Below, piece by piece: positions 1 through 5,914 of a stretch of 13,403 bases of DNA. Position numbers and translations under genes: made by a program. The first letter of the stretch is position 1; each line of letters opens with the position of its first letter. This DNA comes from CAZABG01 sp964483465 (GTDB taxonomy: Bacteria > Chlamydiota > Chlamydiia > Chlamydiales > Parachlamydiaceae): contig CAZABG010000071.1 of assembly GCA_964483465.1 (NCBI GenBank), positions 1-13,403 on the forward strand, read 5' to 3'. The notes beneath the pieces are model-generated. The model did not search any database, was not told the DNA's origin, and saw only the letters and a list, made by a program, of their open reading frames with translations.

Positions 1-39
1 TAAAAAAATGGATCTCTTATAACAAAAAATTATAAAAAA

Positions 40-471
40 ATGGGTAATGGTAAGGCCTATGCACTTGTCCCCTTCTTTCAAGGGAGGGAAGACTTGCTCG
101 TTTACGGAAAGCCTTTTACTATTTACGCGATGGGGCAGAACAAGGAAGATTCTTCCGTTCGCCCGATAGAAACGGTTCAACTCCTTGCCGAAACCCTAAA
201 AGTTCCTCTTATTACAAGCTATAAGCATTACCAGTTTCCAGAGATGGCGCAAGAGATCCTCAATCGCCCGGAATATGAAGGCAAATCGATTCTTATTTCG
301 TGGGAACATAAGAGTATCAATGACATAGCTAAAGCGCTCGGAGTCAAAGAGGACCTTAAAAAATGGAAAGGTGCTATATATGATAGAGTATATAAAATAA
401 CTTTTAAGAACGGCGCAGTGAAATTTGAAGACTTGCCGCAACGCCTCTTATTTGGAGATTCGGAAACATGA
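40..471 (+). CDS. Histidine phosphatase-like protein lacking the N-terminal RHG segment
   Basis: The 143-residue product resembles the middle and C-terminal parts of a histidine phosphatase (phosphoglycerate-mutase fold) protein. Visible are a KAYALVPFF segment (res 5-13), which in relatives follows the LSxKG motif, VRPIETVQLLA with R41 (res 40-50), and ILISWEHKSI with H90 (res 84-93), a candidate for the second catalytic histidine. The RHG motif that carries the phosphorylated histidine in this superfamily is absent. The reading frame has a TAA at 1-3, no alternative ATG before 40, and no clear ribosome binding site in the poly-A leader. All three + frames are closed between bases 1 and 35, so a single nearby frameshift would not restore it. 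The gene may be a 5'-truncated remnant or a non-catalytic derivative. Its stop overlaps the next start by 4 bases (ATGA), so the two are probably co-translated. Family placement is by motif memory; activity is doubtful. Confidence 0.6.
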   Translation: MGNGKAYALVPFFQGREDLLVYGKPFTIYAMGQNKEDSSVRPIETVQLLAETLKVPLITSYKHYQFPEMAQEILNRPEYEGKSILISWEHKSINDIAKALGVKEDLKKWKGAIYDRVYKITFKNGAVKFEDLPQRLLFGDSET

Positions 472-836
472 AAAAGTACCTTGTAGTAGATGATGAAAAA
501 GACACACAGCTACTTTTTGACCAACGTTTTAGAAAAGAGGTCGCTTCTAAAGAGGTCGAATTAATTTATTCTCAATCAGGCGAAGACGCGCTTCATTATC
601 TTGCGAAAACGGCAGATCCTCACATTATTCTCTCTGACATTAATATGCCCGGAATGAATGGACTTATCTTTTTGAAAATCGTTAAGGAAAAATACCCCCA
701 GCATAAAATCATTATGATCACGGCTTATGCGGACGAGTTTAATATCGAGACTGCTAAAAGAGAAGGCGCTGACGGCTTCATTAATAAACCTATCGACTTT
801 ACCAAGTTAAGAGAATTTTTAATTCCTGCCCATTAA
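468..836 (+). CDS. Stand-alone response regulator receiver (CheY-like)
   Basis: This is a single receiver domain of 122 residues, the normal size for CheY/Spo0F-type proteins, with no output domain. All the diagnostic positions are present: the acidic pair D8-D9 (with E10), phosphoacceptor D57 in SDINMPGMNG, switch T85 in MITAYAD, and K107 in INKPID. It should be phosphorylated by a histidine kinase and act by protein contact in the cytoplasm. No kinase gene lies in this window. The start ATG overlaps the stop of the phosphatase-like gene by 4 bases, suggesting translational coupling. A link to the exosortase operon further right is not supported by anything seen here. Confidence 0.93.
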   Translation: MKKYLVVDDEKDTQLLFDQRFRKEVASKEVELIYSQSGEDALHYLAKTADPHIILSDINMPGMNGLIFLKIVKEKYPQHKIIMITAYADEFNIETAKREGADGFINKPIDFTKLREFLIPAH

Positions 837-893
837 ATTATTAATTTATAATTAAGCACGCTCCATTCACAATAATTTTTACTTGAATGGCCT

Positions 894-899
894 TATAAT
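894..899 (+). promoter_or_regulatory. Candidate -10 box upstream of the Cys-His-Asp protein gene
   Basis: A perfect TATAAT hexamer lies 7 bases before the ATG at 907. No good -35 element is visible at the usual spacing; TTCACA at 866-871 is too far. If it is used, transcription would start at or next to the start codon. The hexamer match is seen; promoter function is inferred. Confidence 0.3.
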
Positions 900-906
900 T
901 ATATTT

Positions 907-2013
907 ATGGCCTCTTCTCCTATTGATTCATCACAATCATTATCTTTACCTTCAAACGAACGAAGTCAAAGTAAAAACGCTTTAACTCGGCGCGTCTACA
1001 AAATCTACCTAGAAAGTTCTTTTAAGTCGCAGCTTGAAGACAACTACCTTTCTGCCTTTACCCTAAGAGCGCTAATTTTAGCGGGAGCCGCACCAACGCC
1101 TTTAAATGGACCAGGTTTACCTAAACCTTTTTCTGGAACTCGATCCGAATTTCTCGACGCTTTACGAAAAGGAGAAAAGGGAACGGTTAGAAAAACAGTC
1201 CATGAAACCATGAATAAAATGAATTATAACGGCTTATTACCTTTCAACAAAGCACTTGATCAGATGGAAAACGGCAGAAACTTTCTAGAAACAAAACTCA
1301 CTGCTAAAGACGAAGAGACTGGCTCAACTTGTGTTGGAATGAGTTACGCGATCCTAAAACAGCTTAAATTAAACCATAACATTGATGGAATGTTTGCGGC
1401 TGAGAGACCTGAAGGAGAAAAATCTTTTACACATGCCGCAGTGATTGTTGAGTGCAGTGACGGGTACGTCTTTATCGACCCGAGAGATAAACCTGAAAAT
1501 AGAATTTTTTCCGTTCCTTTTAACGAGAGCATTAAATTTGGTAATTTTACTTTTTCTGCATCAATGCCCCGATCAACAATACCCCTTAAACTAATTACAT
1601 CTGATAAGACCTATGAATATTGCACAAACATCGACAATGGGGATGATCTCGTATTGAAACATTTTATTGTAGAGGCTCCATTTGAAGGACCTCCAGCATC
1701 TCCCGGATTCCCCGTTTCAGCATGGAAACCAACCGGCGGCTCGTTTAAAACGATTTGGGTTTCGCCCATTCACGCCAAATTAACCCTTAAAAACATGACC
1801 CTTAAAAGAGATGATCCTGAAAGATCCTCCGTTATCTCTTTTCAAAAAATCAGAGAGGGAGAAAAAGCCTTATTAGACCGCTTATACAATCAAGGATCTC
1901 CCACCTTTCAGATCCCGCAAAAGGTAATCGAAAAAGAGCTCTTTAAATTCATTGATAATGCTGAAACCATTAATGAAATTTTCTTCGAAATTTACATTCC
2001 TGAAAGAGGCTGA
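907..2013 (+). CDS. Hypothetical protein with transglutaminase/papain-like Cys-His-Asp core
   Basis: The product is 368 residues from ATG 907. An in-frame TTG at 883 would add eight residues but is less likely. The N-terminus is Ser-rich and polar (res 1-20), and no signal peptide is evident. The central segment carries a possible cysteine-peptidase/transglutaminase triad in the right order: C142 in GSTCVGMSYAIL, H176 in FTHAAVIV and D191 in YVFIDPRD. Each lies in the expected type of context: Cys at the start of a helix, His and Asp on neighbouring strands. The C-terminal 170 residues resemble nothing I recognise. By analogy with the fold it could be a peptidase, transglutaminase or amidase, and a secreted effector is possible in a host-associated bacterium; neither role is shown. 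Its last 22 bases overlap the 3' end of convergent mutM. Confidence 0.72.
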   Translation: MASSPIDSSQSLSLPSNERSQSKNALTRRVYKIYLESSFKSQLEDNYLSAFTLRALILAGAAPTPLNGPGLPKPFSGTRSEFLDALRKGEKGTVRKTVHETMNKMNYNGLLPFNKALDQMENGRNFLETKLTAKDEETGSTCVGMSYAILKQLKLNHNIDGMFAAERPEGEKSFTHAAVIVECSDGYVFIDPRDKPENRIFSVPFNESIKFGNFTFSASMPRSTIPLKLITSDKTYEYCTNIDNGDDLVLKHFIVEAPFEGPPASPGFPVSAWKPTGGSFKTIWVSPIHAKLTLKNMTLKRDDPERSSVISFQKIREGEKALLDRLYNQGSPTFQIPQKVIEKELFKFIDNAETINEIFFEIYIPERG

Positions 2014-2801
2014 CAGTGGACGCAAATATGCGTGCTCCGTTGAGCGACAACGATTCGAACAATCTTATTGCGGCATAGAGGACACAAAAGTCCGGTTCTT
2101 CTAAACACCCTTAAAGCGTGTTGGTTTTCCCCTTTTTTTCCGCTTGGCGTTGTGTAGTTCGCTTTTCCTTTCCCAAGAGAGGTTCCTTGATTTTCAAGAC
2201 CTCGTTTTAAAACAATCAGGCATGCTTTTAGTAAAACCACTGCTTCGCTATTCGTTAATGAAGAAGCCTTTTTTAAAGGATGGAGCTTTGCTTCAAAAAG
2301 AGCTTCATCGACATAGATATTTCCAAGTCCAGCAATAAAAGCCTGGTCCAATAGGAGCGGTTTTAGAGCCCGTTTTTTGGTTATAAGAAGACTCGCCATT
2401 TTTTCGATACCCATCTCAAACGGCTCAATCCCCAGTTTTCTTTCGAATATTAACGGATCTTTTATCCTGACGATGCGTCCAAACTTCCGAGTATCATGAA
2501 AAATAAGAAATTTATCTTGGCTTAGCTCAAAAACAACATGCTCATGCTTGTTATAGGAGCGTTTTTTACTTTCAATCGAAAGCTTTCCAGACATTCTTAA
2601 ATGAATGTAGATATACTCTTTTGTGGAAAGGAGAATTTTAATGTATTTACCACGCCTTGAAATTTTTATAATTTCAGCCTCATTAAAACGTGAATCTCCT
2701 ATAAAGGATTTTTTCCACTGGATAAGGACATTAAGGATTTTTAACCCCTCGATCTCTTTAAGCGAATTTGCGATTGTTTGGACTTCTGGAAGTTCCGGCA
2801 T
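1992..2801 (-). CDS. mutM: Formamidopyrimidine-DNA glycosylase (MutM/Fpg)
   Basis: This bifunctional DNA glycosylase/AP lyase removes oxidised purines (8-oxoguanine, FapyG) in base excision repair. The 269-residue length is normal for the family. The N-terminus MPELPEVQTI provides the catalytic Pro2 and Glu3 (numbered with Met). K52 in RRGKY matches the conserved lysine (Lys57 in the E. coli enzyme), and FHDTRKFG and AGLGNIYVDEALF are family motifs of the central part. The C-terminal zinc finger is complete: C240, C243, C260 and C263, with the DNA-contacting R255 in AQRSTHIC. It is the only gene on the minus strand here. It converges with the Cys-His-Asp protein gene and overlaps its end by 22 bases, leaving no room for a terminator between them. 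I see nothing defective in the sequence. Confidence 0.97.
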   Translation of the reverse strand: MPELPEVQTIANSLKEIEGLKILNVLIQWKKSFIGDSRFNEAEIIKISRRGKYIKILLSTKEYIYIHLRMSGKLSIESKKRSYNKHEHVVFELSQDKFLIFHDTRKFGRIVRIKDPLIFERKLGIEPFEMGIEKMASLLITKKRALKPLLLDQAFIAGLGNIYVDEALFEAKLHPLKKASSLTNSEAVVLLKACLIVLKRGLENQGTSLGKGKANYTTPSGKKGENQHALRVFRRTGLLCPLCRNKIVRIVVAQRSTHICVHCQPLSGM

Positions 2802-2807
2802 AATGAA

Positions 2808-2813
2808 ATTATA
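2808..2813 (-). promoter_or_regulatory. Candidate -10 box for mutM
   Basis: Read on the minus strand this is TATAAT, ending 6 bases before the mutM ATG. No recognisable -35 or Shine-Dalgarno sequence accompanies it. If functional it would give a transcript with almost no leader. Confidence 0.35.
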
Positions 2814-2848
2814 ACCGAAATAATGCCTAGAAGTATAGGAGAATAGGA

Positions 2849-2878
2849 TTGAAAATATCCTGATAATTAATTTACATT
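2849..2878 (+). promoter_or_regulatory. Candidate promoter of the methyltransferase gene
   Basis: TTGAAA at 2849-2854 and TACATT at 2873-2878 are separated by 18 bases and resemble a housekeeping sigma promoter. The -10 element ends 6 bases before the ATG at 2885, and there is no Shine-Dalgarno sequence in the T-rich stretch between. The 83-base divergent intergenic region would thus hold back-to-back promoters for this gene and mutM. Confidence 0.4.
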
Positions 2879-2884
2879 TTTTTT

Positions 2885-3745
2885 ATGTCAGATTTTATTT
2901 TGAGCCGTCTTGTTCTGTTTCTTTTTTTTATATTTTCTTTGCAGGCTGAATCCAGCTACTGGAATGAAGGTCTTGTAAAGCCATATGTGCACAACTCTGA
3001 GCTTCAAAGGCGATGGGCTATGGCATTTATGGCTTCGCATCTAAAACAATTAATTGGCAATGAAGCGATTCTAGATATAGGCTGCGGAGACGGTAAAATA
3101 ACCGCGGATATCTCGCGGTTTGTTCCTGAAGGAGCTGTAACGGGCGTTGACCTATCTAAAGATATGATTTCTTGGGCAAAAAAACAGTACCATCGGCTCG
3201 AATATCCAAATTTAAATTTTTATGAGGGAAGTTTTCACGATCCTGCAATAGAGGGAAAAACTTACGATGTCATCGTCTCTTTTTGCGCTTTGCAACACTC
3301 CTTTGATCAAAAAAAATCGGTTTTAACGCTTGCAAAATTGTTAAATCCGGGAGGGAAGCTCCTTATCCTCATACCTACTCGCAATAACGTAGAATGGAAT
3401 CGTTCTCGCGCAATTGTGCAAGCGTATGAGAGATGGGCTCCTTTTTGGAAAGGCGTACCTTCAAGGCCTACCTTACCTGTAGAAGAGTATCGCTCATTTT
3501 TATTAAATGCCGGTTTGAAAGGCTCCGTTGACATGCATGCTACTAAAGATCCATTTGTTGATCGTGAAGAAATTATATCCTGGCTCAAAGGGACCTTTGC
3601 TCCGGTTGTCCCTAACGATAAAGCCGATGAATTTTTTAATGATTGGATGAACCAATACTTGCGAGATTATCCTCAGGCAAATGGGGAAGACGGGGTTATC
3701 TTCGCAGAACTTGGCTATATAACCATCGTGGGAATCAAAAAATAG
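2885..3745 (+). CDS. Class I SAM-dependent methyltransferase with N-terminal signal-like segment
   Basis: The product has 286 residues. Residues 4-21 form a hydrophobic stretch ending in SLQA before ESSYW, like a signal peptide or membrane anchor. The Rossmann methyltransferase core follows: motif I ILDIGCGDG (res 62-70), the acidic residue at the end of strand 2 in VTGVDLS (D89), YDVIVSFCALQH (res 127-138) and LLNPGGKLLILIP (res 152-164). The overall pattern recalls trans-aconitate- and UbiE-like small-molecule methyltransferases, but the substrate cannot be told. The core begins near residue 35 and no better internal start is visible (later Met codons at 46 and 49 would cut into it), so the N-terminal extension appears genuine. 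An exported SAM enzyme would be odd because SAM is cytoplasmic; a membrane anchor is an alternative. I recall similar proteins in Parachlamydia-like bacteria. Confidence 0.85.
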   Translation: MSDFILSRLVLFLFFIFSLQAESSYWNEGLVKPYVHNSELQRRWAMAFMASHLKQLIGNEAILDIGCGDGKITADISRFVPEGAVTGVDLSKDMISWAKKQYHRLEYPNLNFYEGSFHDPAIEGKTYDVIVSFCALQHSFDQKKSVLTLAKLLNPGGKLLILIPTRNNVEWNRSRAIVQAYERWAPFWKGVPSRPTLPVEEYRSFLLNAGLKGSVDMHATKDPFVDREEIISWLKGTFAPVVPNDKADEFFNDWMNQYLRDYPQANGEDGVIFAELGYITIVGIKK

Positions 3746-3780
3746 CTTTTTGAAAGTGCGGTAAGTGAGAAACAGGGTTA

Positions 3781-3809
3781 TTGGCATAAAAATCTAATAA
3801 CGCTATCTG
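3781..3809 (+). promoter_or_regulatory. Candidate promoter of the DUF1475-like gene
   Basis: TTGGCA at 3781-3786 and TATCTG at 3804-3809 are spaced by 17 bases, ending 6 bases before the ATG at 3816. Both hexamers are imperfect, so this is a weak call. The 70-base gap after the methyltransferase gene shows no terminator hairpin, so read-through is equally possible. Confidence 0.25.
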
Positions 3810-3815
3810 AAAGAT

Positions 3816-4154
3816 ATGATCTTTATTCGTGGATTACAGATTGTTTTATTATTAATCGCGTTTAATTTGGGATTTGCTGCGTTTCATACAGTACTGCAAA
3901 ATCCTTTTCCAGAAGCTTTAAAAGAAGTATGGAAATACGATTGGTTTAAAGTGACCGTTTTTGATCTTTATGTTGGATTAACCCTCTTTTCGGCATGGGT
4001 CTTTATCCGGGAGAAATTTAGTACAGCTCTCATATGGACGATTGGGTTTTTGATCTTGGGGAACTTTTTAACTCTAATTTATATCATCCTATCTTTAAAC
4101 AGCTTACAATCAAAAAGCGATCTCAAAAAGTGGATCTTGGGAAAGATGGCATAG
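3816..4154 (+). CDS. Small DUF1475-like membrane protein
   Basis: This 112-residue protein has three probable membrane helices (about res 5-25, 48-64 and 71-94) and a short basic C-terminal tail. The arrangement FDLYVGLTLFSAWVFIRE (res 49-66) followed by LILGNFLTLIYIIL (res 79-92) matches what I know of the DUF1475 family, whose hallmark is a D-x-Y-x-G helix and a conserved LGN before the last helix. The function of that family is unknown. The start is the first ATG and has only a weak purine stretch upstream. It ends 42 bases before the first PEP-CTERM gene on the same strand, so the two could be co-transcribed; no promoter was recognised in that gap. Confidence 0.75.
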   Translation: MIFIRGLQIVLLLIAFNLGFAAFHTVLQNPFPEALKEVWKYDWFKVTVFDLYVGLTLFSAWVFIREKFSTALIWTIGFLILGNFLTLIYIILSLNSLQSKSDLKKWILGKMA

Positions 4155-4183
4155 TACTTGCAATTATCCTCCAAATTTTCAAG

Positions 4184-4193
4184 AAGGGAGGTG
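4184..4193 (+). promoter_or_regulatory. Strong Shine-Dalgarno site deciding the start of PEP-CTERM protein 1
   Basis: The sequence AAGGGAGGTG contains GGAGG at 4187-4191, five bases before ATG 4197. It fixes the start at 4197, giving a clean signal peptide, rather than at the upstream in-frame TTG at 4158. It is one of the two best ribosome binding sites in the window and suggests high expression. Confidence 0.85.
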
Positions 4194-4196
4194 TCT

Positions 4197-4973
4197 ATGC
4201 TCAAAAAGATATTAGCAACCAGCATCGCCGCTCTATCTTTAGTGGCATCGTTAAACGCCTACCCACTTGGTTTGGATGTAGTAGGTCCTATCCAGGCTTC
4301 GGGTTCAGACGCTCAGGCACAGGCATATAATTCCTTTGCCCCCACTATAGATAGTTATATCGGCAATGTGAATGGTGTATTTGACCCGCAGAACACTGCG
4401 ACTACGCAAGTTGTTTCAGATCCGGTTAACATACTTTCAAATAATGAAGCTTCTGTTAGGATTTACTGGGTAAATAATAGCGCGGCCTATCAAAATACGA
4501 TCGGTTTTTCCCCAAGTGCAACGATTAGTCCTGCTACCGCGTCTGTTGTGCTTCCTAACGCAAGCATAACCGCGACATCAATTGTAAGTCCAAGTGATCC
4601 GAATGGACCTTATGCGGGCTTAGTCGCCGGCAACTTTGTCGATCTTGGAGTTTTAGCTCAAGGAACCCCATTTCAGTTATTCCTTGCAGCTGATGCAGGA
4701 AATGGCGCAAATCAAGGGATCTTCTATGCAAATGCCGCTAATAATGCGGATGGAATTAACCACCTAAAAATGGTGCAATTCCTTGGAACCAATTACTACT
4801 TAATTGGTTGGGAAGATTTGCCTTTATCGTTTTCCGATCTCGATTACAATGACGTTTTCATTGTTGCAGAGATAGTTAACGTTCCAGAACCTATGACTTA
4901 TGTCATATTCGCAGCTTTAGCAGCCATTGTCTTATATGCAAGAAAGGCAAAAACGGCAAAAGCAGTCAAATAA
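4197..4973 (+). CDS. PEP-CTERM sorting domain protein 1 (DUF4114-like)
   Basis: This is a secreted protein of 258 residues and a probable exosortase substrate. It opens with a standard Sec signal peptide: a basic MLKK start, a hydrophobic core, and probable cleavage after A21 in SLNA. The mature part is Asn/Ala/Ser-rich and has no cysteine. Residues 195-226 (ending in IGWEDLPL, then SDLDYNDVFIVAE) resemble the end of DUF4114 domains, which often precede PEP-CTERM signals. The C-terminus carries the sorting signal: VPEP at 229-232, a helix of about 15 residues, then a basic tail beginning ARKAK. The paralogue at 5076-5819 has the same layout. A strong terminator follows directly. The likely fate is export, retention by the C-terminal helix, and cleavage by the exosortase encoded at 9765. 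The surface role is unknown; a structural or adhesive protein is a guess. Confidence 0.92.
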   Translation: MLKKILATSIAALSLVASLNAYPLGLDVVGPIQASGSDAQAQAYNSFAPTIDSYIGNVNGVFDPQNTATTQVVSDPVNILSNNEASVRIYWVNNSAAYQNTIGFSPSATISPATASVVLPNASITATSIVSPSDPNGPYAGLVAGNFVDLGVLAQGTPFQLFLAADAGNGANQGIFYANAANNADGINHLKMVQFLGTNYYLIGWEDLPLSFSDLDYNDVFIVAEIVNVPEPMTYVIFAALAAIVLYARKAKTAKAVK

Positions 4974-4981
4974 TGATCTTG

Positions 4982-5012
4982 AGAGACGGCAATTATTGCC
5001 GTCTCTTTTTTT
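4982..5012 (+). terminator. Rho-independent terminator after PEP-CTERM protein 1
   Basis: A perfect 11-bp stem (AGAGACGGCAA pairing with TTGCCGTCTCT) with a TTA loop is followed by a run of seven T (5006-5012, the first pairing in the stem). It starts 8 bases after the stop codon. It is the clearest intrinsic terminator in the window and separates the transcription of the two PEP-CTERM genes. Confidence 0.95.
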
Positions 5013-5050
5013 AATCTTGTCCCTTTTTTCCACTTCCATTAGTTAAAGAA

Positions 5051-5056
5051 TATAAG
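5051..5056 (+). promoter_or_regulatory. Candidate -10 box of PEP-CTERM protein 2
   Basis: TATAAG lies 19 bases before ATG 5076. A poor -35 match, TTCCAC (5028-5033), sits 17 bases upstream. A promoter is expected here because a strong terminator lies just before, but the hexamers are weak. A short AGG at 5068-5070 precedes the start codon by five bases. Confidence 0.35.
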
Positions 5057-5075
5057 ATCAATTAAATAGGCATTC

Positions 5076-5819
5076 ATGAATTTCGCTTATGCTATCGCAA
5101 ACTTTGTCCTACTAACTGGAGCCTATGCCTATCCCTTAGGGCTTGAAATGATAGGACCCATCCAGGCATCGGGATCCGATAGTCAATCTAAAGCCTTTAA
5201 TAGCTTCTCACCCTCAATGAATAGTTTGGCCGGGGGAAATCAGGAGTTTAGACCTCAAAATACTAGTGATACTCAGGTTATTTCAGATCCAAGCAATATT
5301 CTTGCTAACAGCGATGCCAATGTACGGATCTATTTTTTTGGCAACAACTCTCCTTACAATAACGCAATCGGTTTTTCTTTAGCGGGCTCAGTTAATAATG
5401 CCTCTCTGATTTTTCCAAACGCAAGCAGAAGTACATCCAGTTCAAATCCAAATGATCCGAATGCACGCTATACGGGACTTTCTAGAGGAGACTTTGTTGA
5501 TCTAGGAACATTAAGCCAAGGCACCCCATTTAATTTATTTCTTGCCACCGATGCGGCAGATGGACCTAATAAAGGGATATTTTGGACAAACAACGATTTA
5601 AACCGATATGATTCGTCCCAAATAAAAATGGTCCGTTTTTTAGAGACAAACTACTATCTGATAGGATGGGAAGATATGTCTCAATGGTCGTCCGATAAAG
5701 ATTATAATGATGTCTATATTGTGGCGGAGATCGTCGGAGTGCCCGAGCCTGAAACCTATCTTATCTTAGGACTTTTAAGCTCTATTCTACTCTTCATCAG
5801 AAGCTATCAAAAAGCTTGA
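5076..5819 (+). CDS. PEP-CTERM sorting domain protein 2 (DUF4114-like), paralogue of protein 1
   Basis: This 247-residue secreted protein is clearly homologous to its upstream neighbour. Shared blocks are YPLGLE followed by GPIQASGSD near the mature N-terminus, SDPSNIL, GDFVDLGTLSQGTPFNLFLA (res 138-157), and YYLIGWED (res 193-200) followed by DKDYNDVYIVAEIV. The C-terminal sorting signal is VPEP (res 222-225), a helix, and a tail with R242 and K246. The signal peptide (res 1-18, cleavage after AYA) is unusual in having no basic residue before the hydrophobic core. An in-frame TAG at 5067-5069 excludes a longer start. Relative to protein 1 the signal peptide and the Ala/Thr-rich middle are shortened. 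It is a predicted substrate of the same exosortase. It lies 95 bases before the processing operon and is followed only by a weak hairpin. Confidence 0.91.
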   Translation: MNFAYAIANFVLLTGAYAYPLGLEMIGPIQASGSDSQSKAFNSFSPSMNSLAGGNQEFRPQNTSDTQVISDPSNILANSDANVRIYFFGNNSPYNNAIGFSLAGSVNNASLIFPNASRSTSSSNPNDPNARYTGLSRGDFVDLGTLSQGTPFNLFLATDAADGPNKGIFWTNNDLNRYDSSQIKMVRFLETNYYLIGWEDMSQWSSDKDYNDVYIVAEIVGVPEPETYLILGLLSSILLFIRSYQKA

Positions 5820-5864
5820 ACGCCTATAATCGCAGCGTTCTCGATTTCTCTAGTTCCACGGATC

Positions 5865-5893
5865 TTGTTAACTAATCTCTAATAATTTATATC
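5865..5893 (+). promoter_or_regulatory. Candidate promoter of the TPR/exosortase/glycan operon
   Basis: TTGTTA at 5865-5870 and TATATC at 5888-5893 have the ideal 17-base spacing and lie in the 95-base gap after PEP-CTERM protein 2. Transcription would begin near 5900, giving a short leader before ATG 5915 that contains AGG at 5907-5909 as ribosome binding site. No other promoter-like site is evident before the tightly overlapping genes that follow. Confidence 0.45.
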
Positions 5894-5914
5894 TACTACT
5901 TTAGTTAGGTGGAT

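Noticed and set aside
468..836. The receiver protein as regulator of the exosortase locus (like PrsR in other PEP-CTERM loci)
   Set aside because: It has no output domain, no kinase partner here, and lies more than 3 kb and several unrelated genes away.
883..906. TTG at 883 as the start of the Cys-His-Asp protein
   Set aside because: The ATG at 907 gives a more natural start, and the added residues would be encoded over the TATAAT box.
2020..2036. Small palindrome ACGCA-AATA-TGCGT near the convergent gene ends, as a bidirectional terminator
   Set aside because: It lies inside the coding sequence of the MutM zinc finger, has a five-pair stem and no flanking T or A runs.
4034..4330. Open frame on the + strand bridging the DUF1475-like gene and PEP-CTERM protein 1
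   Set aside because: It is out of frame with both recognised genes, covers the signal peptide region of PEP-CTERM protein 1 and its strong ribosome binding site, and has no recognisable features.
5818..5840. Hairpin GAACGC / GCGTTC with an 11-base loop just after PEP-CTERM protein 2, as a terminator
   Set aside because: The stem is only six base pairs and there is no T run after it, so it does not meet the pattern of an intrinsic terminator.
5820..5914. Attachment site or mobile-element boundary between the substrates and the operon
   Set aside because: No direct repeats, tRNA end, integrase or transposase is present in the window, and base composition does not change visibly.
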